NCBI GenBank assembly: GCA_031213475.1
Contig: JARUPZ010000030.1
Coordinates: 4,953,661 to 5,017,660 of the forward strand
Reading direction: 5' to 3'
DNA length: 64,000 nt
Source: Nereocystis luetkeana
Taxonomy: Eukaryota; Sar; Phaeophyceae; Laminariales; Laminariaceae
The notes under the pieces are model-generated. The model did not search any database and was not told where the DNA came from. It saw nothing but the letters and a program-made list of their open reading frames with translations. The position numbers were made by a program, and so were the translations under genes. Of this stretch, positions 22,816 through 36,126 are shown piece by piece. Position 1 is the stretch's first letter, and every line of letters starts with the position of its first letter.

Positions 22816-23739
22816 CACACCGCAAACGTCCCCTGGTTTCAAACGAAGCCTCCACAATATTGAACGCCGTACTACCGAGCACGCAAGCACAGCACAGCCC
22901 AGGCAAGCCATGGGCGAAGAACAGGGGGAAGCTAACCGGGACTGGAAACAGAGATATGACATGGCCGAAAACATGAGCTCATGGTTCTGCCAGCTCTCCA
23001 TGCAGGAGAGGCTCCAGGTCGGTCAACGTTGTGTTGCGATAAAGCGTGGTTGAGGGCCCTGGCTGTTGCTTCGGGAGAGTACGAGTAGTCGAGCCACCTT
23101 CAATCCCTGCCCTCTCAACGCGCTCCGCCGTCCGGGCATCGTCCGCTGTCGCCAGAGGACGTGAACTCACCCCGTCGGTGTAGCGGAAGTCACGGTGGTA
23201 GCGGCGCATGGTATCATGCCCGCGGAGAGTGCCCCTGGATGTTGCTGCAACCCCTCTTTTGAGTTGAAAGTTGGGTTGTCAGATACAGCTGCAGTACTTA
23301 CCGGTACCTCGATGACGAACCTCTCGGTCTGGGAGATACTCGTAGGCGATCGCTGCTGTACTGATGTTTGCAGGACAGGCGGCCGCCCGCATGCATACAG
23401 GCTAGCCTCCGCTACCCCCCCCCCCCTGTGCCAGGCAAAGCCCGTCCCGCCTACGATGCCGCATTGCCTCGGGAGAACGTACCGCACTGCGGGAAAAAAC
23501 GTGGGACCTTGTCGAAGCGCCCAAAACGTACGCCTAACTTCTTCGCCAACAATGATGACGAGAGGCCGATTTTTTCCGGATTTGACGAGGAATCGAGGGA
23601 TGATCATTCATTTTTGTTTGATCGCATTGTTCCCCCTCCGTACGTACCTCTCTTTCTCCATCTCCATGCATACGTGTGGCTGCTTATGTCGTTGCACGCG
23701 CGGACCATCCTTCCCTCCCCCCCACGCTCCTGTCCTCAG

Positions 23740-23850
23740 GCGATCGCCGTCGAGGATGTGGTTTGGATCCGACTCTTCAACGTCCTGTACCGCAAGCACA
23801 AGTCATGGATGCGCCAGCAAGGAACTCCTCCTACATGGGACAGAGACAAG
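23740..23850 (+). CDS. candidate exon of the TENT4-like gene (unrecognised helical segment)
   Basis: Exactly 37 codons, AIAVEDVVWIRLFNVLYRKH onward to TWDRDK, after a strong polypyrimidine tract and TCCTCAG. No GT donor exists at its end; AAG/GCGAGC would be a GC-AG donor and joins in phase to VRKIYDKLQRSER of the next exon. I do not recognise the domain. Confidence 0.55.
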
Positions 23851-26800
23851 GCGAGCGAGCGAGGAACTAGAACTGCCTCTTTTTTTTTGTTTTCCCCCAA
23901 TCCCAGCCCCTCTGCATACATTGTTGTAGTAATTTTGTGTTCGAACATATTTTTTGTTGGGAAAAAAATGTTGTACGTATGAAACTCGTGTGTATACTGG
24001 TACACGAGTAGTGCATGTAGGACGGTTGCTCCTAAAAAGGTCTTCTATTATTGTTGTCCTGCCCTCTTGCCATACACATCGTCTCGTGATCTATTAATAC
24101 TACAAGTTGGCACGTACTCGTAGCTCGTATGATACTTTTAGCTCTGTGATTTTATCAGATTGCAAACCTCTTTGAGACTTCTAGAACAGGGAGGGAGGGG
24201 CGGAGGTGCCACTGTTGCTTCAAGGGCCTCTGAGATGACTTGCCCGAAGCTTGCAACACGTCGTGGGCGCGTGCAATTCTAGAACCAATGGCACATGGCG
24301 CGTCCGTCGCCCTTGTCCAATGCCAGCTTGTTGAGGACTCATTATACGTGCAGTACGATCTATACAGCAGTTCAGATGTGATTGTTTGATGCAGCGTAAG
24401 CCAGAAGACAAAAAAAAAAATCGGCTGGCTTGGTGCGCATTTTGTTGTGCGCGCTGCCCCCCGAAGCTCGAGCGTTTGGTCATCGCTGCTGATGCTGCAA
24501 CTACGGAGTGCTGGCCTGTGCTGCTGTTCATGTTCATGTCAGACTGCGTTTAGTACGAGGTTCTGCTGTACGAAGCGTGAACAAGTGGCATCTAAAAGGT
24601 TGTCGTTGTCTCAAAGTTGCAATGATCTGCCTCAAGGCCAAGGCCAAGCCACCACAACTAGCATTCACATATACCAGGGTGTACGAAGTACCGGTAGTAA
24701 GCAACACGACCTGTGGGCGGGCTCGGAGACTGCGTGACCATACTACAACCATACATGCGTAAATATCTGGTAACACTAAAAAGTATACCGCTGTGTGGCA
24801 CAAAGCCCTTCCCGCGTACGTACCACGTCCAGTCATGATTCGACTAAAAACCAATGTAAGAGTGCATGCTCAGACTGCTGCAGTAGGATAACAACTTGTC
24901 TGAGGTTTCTTATATTTTTGCGCTCTATTTACCCTGGTATGTATTTATGGCACCTACCGCTGTCTCGGCCGTTCTTTGCATCCGTGGGTCAGCAGCACAT
25001 GGATTGCTTGTTTTCCCCGCTCCGATCTCTGTTTTTCCTTAAACCTTAATACCGATAACGCACAGCATGGGTGATATGTTTTGCCCTTGACCCATTTTTT
25101 AATTCGCATTTCCAACCCTTGTAGAACTGCAGTCATGTTTTGGGTACAAATTAGTCAATTTTCAAGTAGTTTGTCGCTAAAACGGGACTGCAGTCCTAAA
25201 AGGGGTGAATGCCCCCAAAAGAGCGAAACAATTTCCACGAGATTACACTATTAACAAACCTACGTGGTACCTGGTACGGTATATGCGCGACCGGCGCATC
25301 ACGCAGCTCGCAAAGCTGCTGAGTATCGACGCATTTGGTCCGACTGCTTTGCAACTTTGGCAGTTACCTGGTATATAGCCTGTTGTGGAAGACAGGGCTC
25401 GTATCATACATGCAAAAGTATCGCGTCAATTTCCGACCACACATGCCTGCCATTGAAGAGGCGGGATCGGGTCGTTCTGTGTTTATGGTGAGCGTTTTCA
25501 CACGGAGCATGACTGAACAATCTCGCTCTGCGTCGTGCATCTCGTTCTGCGTGTCGTACAAGCATTCTATCGTGTACTGCAAAAGTGGTTTCTCACTAAT
25601 TCCACGTAGTTTATCTCCGAAACCGTGGGTGCAGTTAGTTTTAGAGGGGTTGACTCAACAATACAACCTCGGTTTACGTGTACGCGTTCCCACACTGGAC
25701 TTATCCCAAAAAATAGTATACTTCGAAGTATTAACATTAATACCAGGTACTGCTGAAGTCACTGACTCCGTGATGTCTTGTTTTCCTCGAACAGGTGCGC
25801 AAAATATACGACAAGCTCCAGCGGAGCGAGCGAAATCGCGTCGGGCCTGGCGTCGCCCCCGCCTCCGCCTCGGCCCCAACCCCCACCCCCGCTACCGGAG
25901 CATCGTCTACGGTAGCTACGGCAGCGCCCTCCCAACCTCCTCCCCCGCACGTTCAGGGTCAGGCCCAGGGCCAGGACGAGGGCCAGGTAGGGCGGCCACC
26001 CCCGCCATCATTCATGCCCGCCCCACGCATCGTGTCTTCCCAAGCCGGCGCGGGGACAGCCTCTTCGAGTACTCCAGCGCAGGCGAAGGCGACGTCTGTA
26101 GATGTTTTGCCAGCGGGGGCAGGGGACGGGTCGGGGGGTAGACGCGAGGATGACAGGGTGGCGGGGTCGCCAGAGGCGGGGGTGGGAACGGGCGGCGTTG
26201 GCGACAACGGAAGGCCGCGGACGGCGCACGGGAGGGTGGTGTCGGCTAGTGGAGCTGCCGCCGCGACTATCGATCCGGAGGACGGGGTTTCCATTCGAGC
26301 AGGCGCGTTATTGACCGTCGAGTCGGGAGGGGGGTGTCGTGCTAGCGGTGACGGTGACAACAGTGACGGGCAGACGGTGCTGCAAGTCGGGGAGCGCTTG
26401 CAGGAGGCGGTTCGATTGTGTATCACCGTCGTTGGCGGCGGCGTTTCGCGGGGGGGGGAGGGGGCGCGACCGGGAGTGCCTTGCGCGCTTACCCTGACCG
26501 AGGAGGAGCTGTCTCGGCCGCGACGGCTGCTGGAAGATTTGAGGCGGTTGTCCTCCCGAAGCGACGGCGCGGGTGCGGCGCGGCGTGAAGCGCACGAGGG
26601 TGCGGGGGGCGACGACGAGGGTGAAGCTGAGGTAGGCAATCGAAAAGGTACGGTGGCGGTGGTGATGGCGGCAGCGGGAGCGGTGGCGGCGCTAGCGGGC
26701 ACGGACAAGCCGGGGGTGGTTCTTGGTCACGCCTTGGCGGACGCAGGAGCGCAACGGCGGCGGGGTGATGAGGGTGGGAGTGGTGATAGTGGTGCCGCGA

Positions 26801-29800
26801 TGCTGATAGGAGACCCGCTTATGATGGAAACGGCGTGGCTGGGCGATAGGATTGCGAAGGCGACCCTGGGAGATTTGCTGGCGAGCCGGCTAGAACTGAG
26901 CTTGTGGGCAAGCTTCCGGAGGAGGGGGCGGATGGCGGGGCCCTCGGGGTGGGTGAAGGATTCGATTGTATGCTGTTGTTGCTGCTGCTGCTGCTGCTGT
27001 TACGTGTGTTGCCGCTGTTGTTGCCGCTGTTACTGCTCCGGATGGTGCTGCTGCTGTTACTGCTCCTGTTGGTGTTACTGCTGTCGCTACTGCTGTTGCT
27101 ACTGCTGTTACGTCTGTTGCTGCTGCTGCTACTGCTGCGGCATCGGTTCGTTTGGAGTCAGGGAGTTAGTGTACCTGTTGTTAGACACGGTGGCGGTAAA
27201 GTCTGCGGTGGGTGGCTCTGTTCAGCGTTCTGGGCACCAAACCCCACCGTTCGCTCCCGAGAGGCCTGCCGGTTGCTGCAAATATCTCGTAACTTTTGCA
27301 CTACTAGAATAACGGCCCCCCTCTAATTCCATGTAATTGCTCCGCCGAAACGTAGGTGTAGTTGGTACTTGAGGAATTAACTGGACCCACTCTTGGGGGA
27401 CAAATTTCTTGGACGTTGACTGGGAATCAGAGTTGGAAACATTTTTTTCAGCAGTGAAAGTAGTGTAGCTGGGTTTCCCCCCCTCCCTGATGGGCTTGTC
27501 GTGAGGTCAGTGGTGTCATTGTCGATGGAGCCGAAGGTGGGGCTGCTGCTGCGGCTTCTGCTGCTGTTGCTGATGTTGGTGATGATGAGGGGGATTGTGG
27601 TGATGGCAATGATGCTGCTGCTGCAGATGGGCATGGGGGTGGGGTGAGACCGGGCTGCGATCGTTATTGCCTCCGGAGTCTTGCCCGGGCTATTAGATGT
27701 GTAGCTGTAGTCGTGTTACAATTTGACTTTTTGTTTTGAATAAAAATAAAACACTTTTTGTCATCGGTTCGCAGATTGACCATACCCCCTCTCCTTCGGT
27801 CTCTCGGGCAGACGTTGGTTGTCAGGGGAAGGGGGGGGGGGTGTGCGCCCTTGCATTATCCGAAATTCCTGGCTATCACACTGTACCTATTTGGCGCGAA
27901 CGTCGAACATGTTATCCATTATTTTTGTTGTTGTGATCCTGCTGCGGTGCTTGTGCTGACCCTACGCTTTGAAGACCCCTGACGGGTGTGGCGCGGGAAG
28001 TCGACAAGCTGCGCGCCTACTGGAAGACGCTATCGATGCAACACAGGCTTCGGTTCGTGGAGGGTCTCCCCGAGGCGGAGGCGCTCGTCAGGAGTGCGGG
28101 CGAGGATGGGGGGCGGGGCGGCGACGACGTAATCGAGGATCTGGTGCTTGCCCCTGCGGCCTGGTGCTTCAAGGTGCGATGGTTGAATCAACGTACAGTA
28201 TATACAACCAGATCTCACTCTCTGAGCGTGCTCGGTTGGTACATCCCTGGCCTCTCAGAGCTCCCACTTCGAAACCGCCTCCTCTCATTACTTGCCGGAC
28301 CTTTCCTGTGGGTCTTTATTTTCTCCCTTTCTCTTGGCACTCTCGGTGCTTTCTTCCTTTTCTCTTCTTTCGTTTCGTGTGCGTGTGTGTACTCCGAGTA
28401 CGGTACCACGGGTGAGCCCGGCGCCGTCGCAGGTGTCAGCGGGTGCTGGCGGGTAGAGGGGGGGTTGCCAGGAGCGCGGTCGCCGCTTTCGTGCGTAGGC
28501 GTCGCGTGTGCCTCGAGACACGAGGGATGCATGAATGGGCTCTATCCGGCCTCCATTTGTGATTTTTTATAGGGTACGTACGATTTATAAGGGTCGTTCG
28601 GCATTGCAAGATAATATTCAAGCGGTGCTAATTTTTGCGACCGGACTGAAAATGGGTACCCAGTCTGAATAACAACATTGTCGAGCTGACGAACGAAGGC
28701 CACAGTAAGCACCGGGCTTAACGCGAGGCGGGCGACGGGGCTCACTGTGGCAGAGAGTAAGGGAAGCTATACCCGGACCGAATCGGTGGCGAGGTGGTCG
28801 CGAGAGGAGCGGGCGGCGTACGAGGCTGAGAGAGAAGCTCTGCTGTTCGATTTTTTTATTTTTCGACCGGTGCAAGGTGTTCCAATCAGACAGAAAAGTA
28901 TTTCATGAGGGGACGAGATTTTTTTTTTCTTGCCAATTTTTTCGTTTTAATTTTCGTTGTTTTCGCGGTGCTGCTGTGCCGTGCCGTGCTTTCTCTTTCG
29001 TACAGCAGTACATACAGCAAGCATATCAAAAGAAGAAAAGGATTACCCTACCTTGGATATGTACGTACGTACGGCATGTGAGCGAGCGTGTAGGGCGGCG
29101 TACGTCTGGCAACCGCCCGCGACGCGAAGCGTATGTGACATCTGAGCTTCTTTCTCCTGAAGCATGGCGGCAGAACTCTTGGCATTATCAAGTCGCCAGT
29201 TTGCAACTACGATCGATCATGAAAAAACTATATTCAATCATGGACCTCTGTCCGCTTGGCATAGTAATTTGATGTATTTTTCCTTCCTGAGCGAGCGTAG
29301 CGGGCGGCGTAGGCCGCCCGCGGAGCGAAGCGCCTTGTACCAGGTACATATTTCGTGCTGTCTGGCGCCGAGGTTTTCGTCCTTCGTGGGCGATCTTAAC
29401 GACAGTGCTGTGGGTCATATTTGTGAAAAAGATCCATACTCGTGTACTGGTACGTTGTACAGGTACACACCAGTTGTTTAGGGAAGAAACGTTTTTTTTT
29501 GTTTTCCTTGCGTTTCCGGATGAGGCTCCTGGCAGCTTTTGCCGATCTTACAATCTTGGAGGGGTCTTGCGGGAGAGGGAGGGAGGGGGTCGACGGCTAT
29601 CCAACTACCGTACTCGTACATATGTACAGTCTTGGAACAATGTACACGGATTTTCTCGAGCGTGTTGTTGTTCTTGTCTTCGCTCTTGCTCGAACTCGGA
29701 GCGCCGTGGGAAAGGGGTGGGTAGAGCAGCCGTTCCTGTCTGTTCGCGCGCATTGTACTGGTATATCCCAGCATCCATGGCGATTTGCACAGACCACTGG

Positions 29801-32800
29801 GAAGGGCAAGACCAGAACAGCCGTCTCCAAGCGTTGGGACCGCCTGCAGCTGGTATGACACGACGCATACCGGTAGGTTCGCTTTATTGCTTACCTGGAA
29901 TGAAAGCTGTGATGTTTCCACACCTCGGACAAATAATCGATTCCCACATGATCTACTCTGTAGATTAGACCTTCCAGGGCAGATACATACCTACCAGGTG
30001 CTCTCTATATATCTCGCTTATATTGCCGGGTGGGAGCCATACAGCCAGCATAGTCTACGACATGTTTCCTGGGTGGGACCTGTACTGCAGTATATAGAAC
30101 TACATACTTTGATCACAACCCCTGAGCGTGCTCGGTTGGTGCATCCCTGGCCTCTCAGAGCTCCCACTTCCAAACCGCCTCCTTTCATTACTTGCCGGAC
30201 CTTTCCAGCAGTTCTTTGTTTTCTCGGTCCTTTCTTCCTTTTTTCTTCTTTCGTTTCGTGTGCGTGCGTGTTCTCCGAGCACGGCATCGCGAGAGGACCC
30301 GGCACCATCGCGGGTGCCAGCGGGTGCTGGCGGGTAGAGGGGGGGTTGCAAGGAGCGCGGTCGCCGCTTTCGTGCCTAGGCGTCGCGTGTGCCTCGAGAC
30401 ACGAGGGATGCATGAACGGGCTTTGTCTGGCTTCGATTTATGATTGTTGATAGAGTATGTACGAGTTTATAAAGGTCGTTCGGGAGGGCAAGATAATATT
30501 CAAGCGGTGCTTATTTTTGCGACCACGCTGAAGTTGAAAGAGGGAGGTGTGCAGTTTGAACACCAACGTTATAGAGCTGGCGAACGACGGCCACGGTGAG
30601 CACCGGGCTTCACGCGAGGCGGGCGACGGGGCTGATTGTGGCAGAGAGTGATAAAAGCTTTATCCGGGCCGAATCGGTAGCGAGGTGGTCGCGAGAGGGG
30701 CGGGCGGCGTACGAGGCTGAAAGAGAAGCTCTTCTGTGCGATTTGTTTCTTTTCTTCTTTTCGACCGAGTGTAAGTTGTTCCAATCAGGCAGAAGAACAT
30801 TACACGAGAGGGAACGGGGATTTTTTTTCTTTTCCGAGTTTTCGGTTTCATTTTCATTGTTTTTGCTGCTGTGCCGTGCTGTGCTTTCGCTTTCTTCGTA
30901 CATACAGTACAGACATAGAGCATATCGAAAGAAGAAAATAAGTACAGACAGTAGTACCCTACCTGGGGTGTATGTACGTACGTACGACATCCGCAACGCG
31001 AAACGTATATGCGGCATCCAAGCTGACGTCGGAGCTGTTTTTTCCTGAAGCATGGCGGCGGGACTCTTGGCATCATCAAGTCGCCGGTTTGCAATTACGA
31101 TCCTTGAAAACACTAAACTCAATCGTGGACCTCTGTTCGCTTCGCATAATTTAATGTACTTTTTTTCCTTCCTGAGCGAGCGTAGCGGGCGGCGTAGGCC
31201 GCCCGCGGAGCGAAGCGCCTTGTATACCCTGGTATTTATATCTGCACGGTATCTCATAACGGTGGGTTAGGATCCAGATGATCTGTAGATCGTGATGTGT
31301 CGGACGTGTGGACGTTTTCCAACCCTGAGACTTTGCTATCTTGCGCTTCCGTGCTGCTCTCCGCCCCTCCCTTTTCCCACCCGCACCTCGCCTTCATTTT
31401 TGGCGTCCTCAGGATGACGGCGCGGCGGTGAGACTCGTCGTAGAGCTTCTGCAGCGCGCCTGCGTTGACCAGGGCGCATGCGACGAGCCTAATTCCACCG
31501 TGGAGGAAGGCGTCAATATCGTCAGCGACGACTTCAACGGTGCCCGTGGCAACGCCTACGGCGGTGATGGTGGTGGCGGTGCCGGTGGTGGTGGCGGCGG
31601 CGATGATTACGCGATCGATTCGACAACCACGGCCACCGGAAGCAGCGTCGGGAACACGGCAAGCGAGGGAGACCCGGTGGAACAGTCGACCTCTGACACG
31701 TCCGCTTTCGGCACCACGAACGTCGCCGCCACGGCCGCCGCCAACAACAGCAGCAAGAGCAAGGCGAAGAAGGCCAGGCGTAAGAGAAAGAAGGTCGCAG
31801 ACGCCGCAGCGGCGGTCGATGCCACCCTGGCGGCCGCGGGGTTGCTCGACGTCGTGCCTCACCGGAGAGCGACGCCTCCGGAAGGGGCCCAATCAGCGGT
31901 GCAGGTTGGCGAAAACGCGGCGGCCGCGGGTGGTGCCGCCGAAGGTCCCGCCCGGGCGAGGCGAATCCCGAGCGAGGCTGTCGAGGCTGAAGCCGTGGGG
32001 AGGCCGGCTAAGGGGGACCACGCGGACAGTACACGAGGGACCAGCGCCATAGTTTCGGGGGGAGTAGCGCCGCCGCTGCCACCGCCGTCGCCGCCTTCGC
32101 CGCTAGCGGCTTCCCGCGTCGCCGCGCCATCGTTCTCGAAGTCGTCGTCTGCGGCGGGGGCTGCCGGCGTGACCACTGTGCCTCCCTCGCCGGCCGAGGC
32201 CACGGCGGACGTGAACGACGGGTGGGTCGTTTCCACGAGCCGTCGGAAGCCAAAAGACGCCAAAGACGAGGTCAGGGAGGCTAAGCGGGGCGGCGGCAAG
32301 GGCACAAAGGGGAAAGATGTGGGTGGTCACCCCAAGGCCACCGCCGGCCACAGGGAATCTCTCCGGGACTCGCACCGCGAGTCCTACCGAGATAGGACCG
32401 ACGCCTCCTCCAGGGGGGGCAAGGCCTCCGCGCTAAGCGGCGACGCAAGGCACGATCGCGAGGATGATGGCGGCGGCGGCGGCGGCGGTGGTAGCGGCGC
32501 ACCGTGGTCAAGAGGAGCCCCTCGGCAGGACAGCGGCAAGACGGACGACAGCCGCGCGTGGGGCAAGAGCGCCTCCGGCTCCGCGCGGGAGAGGCGAGAG
32601 GAGGAGACGGGAGGCGGCTGGTCGAAGCCGTCCAGCTCTCGCCGGGAGAGGCGCGAAGGCGTGGGGCCGGGCTCGGGAACCGGGGCCTGGCCCAGAGCCA
32701 CGGCCACGGCTAGAAAACGAAGCGACAAAGAAGTGGAAGGCGGGGGGTGGCCCAGGGAGGCGGAGGAGGACTCGGATCCATGGGCTAAGAGGGGGCGCAA

Positions 32801-35800
32801 CGAGCACGCGCGAGAGAACGGGCACCACCCCCCCCCAGCTTCCGCCGCTGCTGTAAGCCGAGCGAACGAGCCGCATCACGCCCGCGCCAGGTCGTCCTCG
32901 TTTGCGGACATGGTTCGCGGTGGCCAGGGGTCGATCTCCAGCGAGACCGTCTCGACCATTTCTCCCCTTCGGAAGTCGGTGTCTGCCAAGGGGCCGAAGG
33001 TGCAGACGGTGGCGTCGGCCAAGGAGGCCGCGACTACCGTGTGGGGCAGCGGTAAGCCGGGAGGGGCCCCGTCGTTTGCGACGGTGCTGCTCGGTGGCAC
33101 CGGCGCCGTCTCAGGATCAGCGCCAACCAAGCTCGTGCCGCAGCCGTTGTCGACCCCGAATCCCCTGACCCCAGCGGGTTTCGAGGCCGTCGACGCGAAG
33201 TGGTCGGGCGCCTCGACTACCTCTCCCGCCACCACTACCGCCGCTTCGGAAGCGGGGGTAGGGGGCGGGGGGTGGGGGGGCGCGCCGGCTACCGCCGTGG
33301 CTGGGCCCAAGCCCGCCGCTCCCAAGCCGATGGCGTGGACCACCGGAAACACTGCTGGCGTCCTGCGCGCCGCGTTGGGGGGCCCGGCAGAGCTACCCGG
33401 CCGCAGCGCCAGCGGCAGCGATGAGGGGCAGAAAGAGCAGCCTTGGGCCTCCGGGGTATGCGTTGAGGGTGGGAGCGGGGGTGGGGCTCACGGGGGAACG
33501 GGCTCGACGGCGGGACCAGCCAATGGTTCTCCCGCGAGAAAAGACGCACAGGGAGGTGAGGGCGCTGGCCGCCGCTCATCGACCCCTAGCGGTGGTGGCA
33601 GCGACGGTGGCGCAGGTGGTTGCGTAGGTGGTAGAGAGGGGGGAGTTGCTCCTCCCGTGGAAGGCCAGTCGGGCGAGGTTAGGGACGTGATGGTGAAGGT
33701 GCTGGACCTCGTCGGGGACGTGATCGTCAGGAGGGCTCACTCCAGGGCTAGCAAGGCCAAGTCGTACGCGCAGGCGATCGCGGAGTCGGAGGGCCGGGCC
33801 CAGGCCCTCGCCACGGCGTACCAGAGGCAGGACGCCGGGCTGATGCCGGGCTGTTCTTGGGATGAAGAGCCGTTGTCGTCGGGCAAGGGCAAGCATGCGG
33901 GTTCGAGCGATGCGACTACGGATAAGGCTGTCGTTTCTACGGCAGCGGTGGCGGCGGCGGTGACGGTGGAGACAGTGGAGAGTTCCCCCGCCAGCGAGAC
34001 GGAGGCGGGCAAGGGTCAGCGGGAATCGGGGGTGGGGCCGGGGGCGGACAAGGGTAGCTTGGAGGAGGTGGCAGCGCCTTCGTTGGTCGTTTCTGCCGAT
34101 GCCGCCGTTGCTGTAGACAGCGATGACGTCGGCGGTGGTGATGGCAATAGTGCTGAAGTCGCTCGTTCCGCTAGTCCTCCTCCTCGTTCTTCTTCTCCTC
34201 CTGCTGTGGCTGTTGGTACGAATGCTCCCGCTACAACTGCTGCTGCTGCTGCTGTTGTTGTTGGTGACGCCGATGGGGGTGTTGCTGATGCTGTCGCTGG
34301 TGCTACTGCTACTCCGGTTGCTGATGATGATGCTAGTGTTTCTGCTGCTGCTGCTGCTGTGGCTGCTGCCGAGGTTGCTGCTGCTGCTGCTGTGGCGGCT
34401 GATACGGCCGCCGCTGCTGCCGTTGCTGCTGCTGCTACCGCTGCTACCACTGCCGCTGCCGCTGCTGCTGCCGCGGATGTTTCTGCTACTGCTACGGCGA
34501 CTGCTACCCTTCCAGGTGTTGCTGCTGTTGCTGCCGCTAACCTTCCTGTTGGTGATGGTGATAGTGCTGCTGCTACTTCCATCCTTCCTGGTGGTGATGC
34601 TGCTACTGCTGCTGCTATCGCTCCTAATGCCACTACCGTGGCCGCTGACCCTCGACTGGAAACAGCCGCCGCCGTTCCCTTTGGCGTCGAAAGTGCTCAC
34701 ATTTCCGCCGCAGCTAAATCTGTCCCGGATCACGCCGAGGCGTCGGTGGCGGCGGCGGCGGCGGCGGGGGCCGCGACGGCGACAGCGACGGTGGCAGCGG
34801 CGGCGACAGCGGCGGCGGCAGCACCAGCTCCCAGGATGAGCAACAGGAGACACGAGACCTCCGAGACATCGGCTGCTCCGTCTCGTAACGGAATGTCTCA
34901 GTCGGACCAAAGACGAGGAGGAGGGCGAGCTTACGACGGCGGCGGCGGCGGCGGTGGGAAGGACTGGTCTGACCGCGACGCGGGGATGGACCGAGGGTCC
35001 AACGCGGCTTCGTGGTCACGGGGAAATATTCCGCCTGCGCCGGGACAGGGGCGGGCGTCGGGAAGGCGCGGGGGAGGCGGAGGCGGAGGCGACACGGGGA
35101 GGCCATGGGTGCGCTCAGGGCACCCGACGTTGAGTGGGGGCGGCGGCGGCGGCGGTGGTGGTGGGGGTGGCGGGAACCTTGGTGGTGGCTCGGTTAATGA
35201 CCTTAGGATTGCTAGGCCTCGCGCCCCGCCAAAGGCTTTGTCGCCTTCGCCGTCAGCGCAGGGACACCACCCGGGTTTCGAGGCGGACGAGGGGCGTGGG
35301 GCTCCGTCGATGCCGATGGCCCTGCCGATGCCCATGCCAATGCCGATGGCGGTGCCGATGGTCCTGCCGCGGGCGCAGGTGGTGTTGCGGACCTCGATGT
35401 CAGCCCCGCCAGGCAGAGACGGTGGGGCGCAGGAGGGCGGGGGTGGAGGGGGGGGCGGGATGGGGGGGGGTATGGGAGGAGGAGGGTTAGCTCAGGCGGA
35501 CTTCGCCCGATCACCGCGCGTCCTGCGTAGCCCGCCCCGCCACAGGCCGCGGAGTAGCAGCGCAGGGAGCAGCAACAGCAGCAGCGGCACGAGGCATAGC
35601 GCTGGTGGTGGTGGGGGTGGCGGCGCAGGCGGCGGGGGCTACGCCCCCTACCCGCAGAAGCTTGACGCTCCAAACAGCAACGATTGGGGCGCGTCTGGTG
35701 GAGGAGGGGGGGGGGGGGGGGAGGGGCGCGACGGGGCGTAAGGTCCGGTGGCGGTGCCGGAAACGGGGGTGGGGGCTGGCAGGGTCGTGACGCGGACGCG

Positions 35801-36049
35801 GGGCGTACCCACCACCCTTTCCGGGAAGAAAACTTTTACCGAACACCGCAGGCAGAGGCCGGCAGGCCGCACGGGGGGGGAGGTGGCGGGGCGCCGCGAC
35901 ATAACCGCCAAGAGCAGGCGGCGCCTCATCGGCGCGGGGTGCACGGGATGGGAAGGCCGCTTGCTCCAGCGGAGCAGCAGCAGCAGCAGCAGCAGCAGCT
36001 GCCGCCGCCCCCGCCGCCCCCGCCACCCCCTCCGCTGCCGCTGTCGCTA

Positions 36050-36081
<32 letters not shown>

Positions 36082-36091
36082 ACAACATCAA

Positions 36092-36126
<35 letters not shown>

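Larger units (their letters stand above)
16844..23739. other. divergent intergenic / 5' region
   Basis: Between the first HLTF-like exon found (minus) and the first TENT4-like exon found (plus). It must hold both promoters and missing 5' exons. I see repeats (LINE end, 530-bp repeat, eight TACCWGGTA) and only weak exon candidates near 18.6, 20.7 and 22.7 kb. Long parts (17.8-18.4, 19.6-20.4, 21.1-22.5 kb) show nothing I recognise. Confidence 0.6.

Noticed and set aside
22979..23209. Minus-strand frame MRRYHRDFRYTDGVSSRPLA
   Set aside because: Protein-like composition but no splice sites matched, no family, and it lies between plus-strand candidates; too weak to list.
26904..27326. Leu/Cys-run ORFs over the CTG tract
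   Set aside because: Microsatellite translation only; it follows the proposed donor.
27988..28572. ORF continuing past 28173 into WYIPGLSELPLRNRLLSLL
   Set aside because: The part after 28219 belongs to the 1.1-kb repeat module found twice more; only the stretch before the donor is taken as exon.
31254..31892. Long minus-strand frames opposite the giant exon, also 33576-34910 and 35511-36185
   Set aside because: They are antisense shadows of GC-rich triplet-repeat coding sequence; the plus frame carries the recognisable segments and phase-matched splice sites.
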